From contig OZ020487.1 of the NCBI GenBank assembly GCA_963971405.1, forward strand, positions 9,955,344 through 10,019,343: a stretch of 64,000 nt of DNA. Direction: 5' to 3'. The stretch is from Psococerastis gibbosa. Its lineage: Eukaryota > Arthropoda > Insecta > Psocodea > Psocidae. The translations under genes and the position numbers were made by a program. Under the pieces are notes generated by a model. That model searched no databases. It was not told the DNA's origin and was given only the letters and a program-made list of their open reading frames with translations. Of the stretch, positions 60,261-64,000 are shown piece after piece. How positions within the stretch are numbered: the stretch's first letter is position 1; each line of letters opens with the position of its first letter.

Positions 60261-60616
60261 TGTATTAGCCTATACCTAACATACTAAAGGCGATACAATT
60301 CGTTCCTCATCACATTGTGACAATATGTTAGTTTCCATTTCTTAACCTACTAAAGTATGAATAAGAAAGCAAGTATACCAAGATTTTTATGAATCATTTG
60401 TTGGAACAGGGATAATACAATATTAGCCTAATCCAATATTTGACCTTTTGAGATTTGACCGCAGTTAGTCACTGTTATCGTTCCTTTGGGTAAAACCGGA
60501 AAATAGCCTCTTCAATACAGCCTATATAGAATGGACTTAGTCCCTTTTGACCTACTCATTGAGGAATTAACCGAATAATTATCAGAAAAACAATATTTGT
60601 ATCAGAAAATTAGAAG

Positions 60617-62617
60617 ATGTTGTTGTGCTTTGTTGTGTTATTTACGTCATATTTAGATAAACTTGCGACTGCTGTAAGTATTTCACCGTACAGTTGAACA
60701 ATAAAAAAGAGAATATACTGTAGGCCTATGTATAGGTAGGCTGACGGCAGACAATACGTAATACAGGCCTACTTAACTATGGATGTACCTATATCTAATT
60801 TGAGATCTCCCCTCAAATTTAGTACCATCGCCTGGCTGCAAGTCCTTTCTTCACCGAAAATACAAATGAGGATTATAACTACTACGTATTGTAAAAAGTA
60901 GAATCTAACAAGAACCAGTCCGAGTTTAATCGAACACGCTTTCCAATTTATCAATTAGTAAATAGGGAAAATTAGTATTTTCATGGTAAATAATTTTCCT
61001 ATGCTTATATTTCTGATATCTCGGTATCTCGGGGGGGGGGGGGGGGTTGTCCACCTGACGTCACTGGAGGTGAGGTAAATTCTAGATAGGTCAGACCGAC
61101 ACATTACCACACAGTTATAATAGCAGGGCACACAATTCATTTGAACGTGAATTTTCTACCATTTTTCAAGAAAAAACATTTTTGCACAAAACCAAATAGG
61201 TTTTTGGGAAAGCAACCTGTCCGGCTTCATTTCAATACTCAATTTAACACCTAAAACATACCTGAATAAGGTAGAAATCATCGACAGAAAGGTTTTGTAG
61301 AAAAATTATTTTTTAGCCAGTTTTCATTAAAATTTTGTATTTTTATTTTTTACCCCCAGAAGCAAACTATCAACGGGCAAGTGTTCCCCCGAATTTTATT
61401 AACATTACTAACGACTGCAATATATTGTATGTGAATTTAAGAGAAATCGTTGGAGCCGTTTTTGAGAAATAATTTTTTTTTAGTTTTTTTTTTTAGTTTT
61501 TTGAGAATTAAACCCCCCCAAATTGAGTTAGCCCCAAACAAAAAAAAACGGTTTCGAGGCATGATTTTTGTGAATCTATACATGCTAAATTTCATCTAAA
61601 TCTACTGAGTAATTTGCCCGGAAATCGACGCACAGACAGAGCGACAAAGCGACAGACAGAGCGACAGACAGACATTTCGTAAAGTCTACTTTTTTGGGTT
61701 CCTGGGACCTCAAAACTCGTAAATCCGTTGAATTCTCGGAATCGAAAATTTCGACCATCACAAAGCTTTCCTTAAACTACGCATAAATTGGAAAGCAATA
61801 ATCCAACAATATACATAAGTACATAATATTCACTATTTTTAGACTATTCACAGAGCGGACGAAGTGACACACAGAAAGTCAGCGGTCTATTATGAAAAAC
61901 TTCCGTGGCAGCATCACCAAGGATCTCACCAAGCTTTAATTAGTGGTAACTCCTGTTAAATTTTAGCTTCCGTAAAACAGGCTGAGTTATTATCATTCAA
62001 ATGTACCTTAGTATTCTACTCTTTAGTCATTAAGCGCCGTAGACTAATTCGGGCCTACTTTTAATTTACCCTAACGATTTAGCCCATTTCCCCCCGCATA
62101 TTAAACAGAAAAAATAATTCAATCAAATCGCAAGCCTTTACGAAAATCAATTCAGATTCTCTCACTCAACTCAAAGCTCAGTCAAATTCGCGTTAACATT
62201 ATTTTTTTATGCCTCGTAAATGTATAATAAGTAGACTAAGTTATAAATATTGTAGTTTTGTGAAAAGGCCCCCTAGCAGGAAGTGGAACAAAGCCACATA
62301 TAGGACAAATAGTAATACTATAATAGTATTACTATTGTAGAAACTACAATAGAAAGTGTTAGGCTTAATGATAAAAAAATGTTGTAAAACTATCCCACTA
62401 GTTGCTGTTGCTAGCCTATGGGGATAAATTAATTATATTATATATTATATTATAATTAATAATCTACTAGTTTTAAAACGAGCTGAAGTTTATTTTTCTT
62501 AAAGAAGGCAATCAAGCAACTCCTGGAAAATGCCCACCTGGCGCTACTGGAAGTTTTCACTACCCTCTGGACTGCAAGCGATTTCTCAATTGCTGGAAAG
62601 GCCGGGGTAGCGTGCAG
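60617..62617 (+). CDS. Secreted chitin-binding (peritrophin-A/CBM14) protein, 3' incomplete
   Basis: Proposed exons 60617-60673, 61843-61945 and 62508-62617, phases 0, 1 and 0. Exon 1 encodes the signal peptide MLLCFVVLFTSYLDKLATA and ends at GTAAGT. Exon 2 encodes TIHRADEVTHRKSAVYYEK and a His/Gln-rich linker ending in ISG. Exon 3 encodes KCPPGATGSFHYPLDCKRFL and NCWKGRGSVQ, the first half of a CBM14 domain with C1-x13-C2-x5-C3 spacing and the aromatic position before C3 changed to L. The second half (C4-C6) must be in exons to the right; I see none before the window end. It has the same signal exon / short phase-0-to-1 exon / domain exon layout as the gene at 52725-57079, so the two look like tandem duplicates. 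Intron 1 carries a 0.9-kb repeat (60911-61798). Confidence 0.6.
60911..61798. repeat. ~0.89-kb interspersed repeat in chitin-binding gene intron 1
   Basis: Third copy of the family at 23986 and 54085, with G run at 61030-61046 and a GACAGAGCGACA tract at 61633-61670. Confidence 0.88.
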
Positions 62618-63230
62618 GTCAGTATACAATAAATAGGTTAATAGGGCAGGTTGCCAACCTTTTGCGCATCAACATCTAGTCCTTGCAGGCAGGGGGGGGG
62701 GTTGATTTAATGTATGTTTGTTTGGGGAAAGGTGCGAGGCACGAAGGATTTTTTTTTTATTGAATAAGAGCGGAATTTTATTGTAGTACCTACCTAATAA
62801 TTAGACTTTTCAGACGAAGATTCATACAAACATGAAATGCCTATAGAAAACAGGGGGGGGGGGCTCGGGGGCTTAGGACTAAAATAATGATCGGCTAACA
62901 CAATGAGACTGCTGTCTCAAAATGGCAAGCAATCCCCCCCCCCCCTCCCCACGGCCCCTCCCCACGGCCCCTCCCCACGGCCCCTCCAAAATTCCAAAAT
63001 TTCATCAGTCACAAACAGGCTTAATTATACGGATCAATATATTGATTTAGGCAAAATAAAAGAACAATTACGTGTCGTTACAAAGGACTCTTAGAGGATA
63101 CAGTCCTGCAATTTATCACTATAATGCGATTTTTGGAATTGCAATTTTCAACTGTAGTACAGCAGGTATATGACTTTGTGAATTGATGTCGCCCATCACA
63201 GAGTCTATTTTGGAGCGCATGCAATTCCTT
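62618..63230. other. No exon recognised; low-complexity G and C runs
   Basis: G/C runs at 62691-62701, 62852-62861 and 62933-62946; a 16-bp CCCCTCCCCACGG repeat lies at 62940-62990. Confidence 0.5.
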
Positions 63231-63234
63231 TTTA

Positions 63235-63330
63235 GGCGGGGTTTCCACATACGTCAATGGTCAATGGTAAATATGGTTTTGACGTGGTAGCAGACATTTT
63301 TAGTATATCTTTAATGTCTGCTAAAACGTT
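63235..63330. mobile_element. Left part of a GGCG foldback MITE
   Basis: GGCGGGGTTTCCACATACGT and 17-mer present; right arm breaks off in the TGTCTGCTA block. Confidence 0.75.
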
Positions 63331-63559
63331 GTTGTTGCCATACACATCCCCAAGTTTTCGCGACTCACGAAAAATTTTCTCGGGAGGAAAAAGTGGTCAT
63401 AAAAGTTGGGAACCTCAGCTACTAGCCTATGGAGTGTTGAAAAGCGAGAGTATTTCGTACAGTACCATTATTTACTTCGAGAAGAATAAAAAACAACCCA
63501 ATCAATCAACTAGAACTGGGTTAGTAAAACTTCCTTCTCTTGACCACTGCACTGTTGTA

Positions 63560-63725
63560 GATGTTGTGGAGAACAACATGCCCGGCAGTCGCGTTTCTTC
63601 TACTAATGAAGATCAGCTGGCCATAAGGGTTGGGTGGAACCGGGTCAGTTGGAATATTTTTTCGTTAGTGTCGAGCCTTGAACTTCGAGCTTCCGTCTTA
63701 CAGTCTAGTTCTCCACCAACTTGAC
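63560..63725. repeat. Interspersed repeat, relative at 55745-55935
   Basis: CATGCCCGG.AG.CGCG, then a GGGTTGGGTGG.ACCGG-like block and GTCGAGCCTTGAACTTCGA resemble 55749-55910 in order. Confidence 0.45.
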
Positions 63726-63809
63726 TATTCTTGTCTGATAGAGCTTAGGCTTAGGCACATACTGCAGCCCCAGTGCATGGTTAGACACTGCAAGACTCAA
63801 GAACACAAA

Positions 63810-64000
63810 ACATGTACGGGCTCTGACTTGACTTTCACCTGAAAGGTTGTTGGTTCGAGTCCCACAGTAGCTACATTTTCCGGCCATGCATCCGAGGGTA
63901 TGTAAAGCAGGTGGTTCCGGGCCTACCTACTTGAGTGTAAGAGATGGCTGTATAGCCCTAACTTTGCTTGGCTTAGTAATAGAAACAACAAAAAGTCCTT
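63810..64000 (+). mobile_element. tRNA-derived SINE, cut by the window end
   Basis: GGTTGTTGGTTCGAGTCCC, GGCCATGCATCCGAGG, GGCTTAGTAATAGAAAC. Confidence 0.8.

Overview
This is a eukaryotic nuclear window, almost certainly from an insect. The evidence is spliced genes with GT-AG introns, an ortholog of the insect protein cueball, an insect gustatory receptor with its usual three C-terminal phase-0 introns, peritrophin-type chitin-binding exons, and a dense load of SINEs, 5'-truncated LINEs and palindromic MITEs. The order cannot be fixed from sequence alone; a hemipteroid insect is my guess. The reported exon joins were made by eye from splice sites, reading phase and protein-family conservation.

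Layout. (1) 1-16.7 kb is repeat-rich and gene-poor: a hAT MITE with an exact 8-bp target duplication, a degraded BED-finger hAT transposase on the minus strand (4.8-6.5 kb) with CCCGGGAT-type subterminal repeats, SINEs, LINE 3' ends and several foldback elements. (2) 16.8-23.3 kb, plus strand: eight exons of cueball; the signal-peptide exon was not found. Its introns hold a TTAA-flanked MITE, two LINE fragments and a SINE. (3) 23.3-33.3 kb: no gene recognised; repeats include a LINE with RNase H tail and a 12-bp target duplication. (4) 33.8-41.1 kb: a head-to-head pair, an intronless aldo-keto reductase (minus) and a six-exon SDR39U1-type epimerase (plus), sharing about 245 bp between start codons. 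(5) 43.7-48.7 kb, plus: a complete four-exon gustatory receptor (385 aa) with heavily invaded introns. (6) 49.5-51.5 kb, minus: a predicted two-exon small membrane protein with a signal peptide. (7) 52.7-57.1 kb and 60.6-62.6 kb, plus: two tandem genes for secreted proteins, one a threonine-rich mucin with a degenerate chitin-binding motif, the other carrying a good chitin-binding half-domain and running past the last exon I can see. They share exon phases and look like diverged tandem duplicates.

The most unusual content is the foldback DNA. One family of palindromic elements is flanked by 3-bp TNA duplications, starts with GGCG, and in most copies carries the same 17-mer (GACGTGGTAGCAGACAT) in both arms around unrelated cores; four copies are palindromes nested inside palindromes. 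A second set of retroposon-like insertions has inverted heads and 10-15 bp target duplications. One of these contains a hammerhead-ribozyme-like core (56133-56169), which together with the inverted ends suggests Penelope-like retroelements. One 634-bp foldback carries a MITE in one arm while the other arm preserves the empty site.
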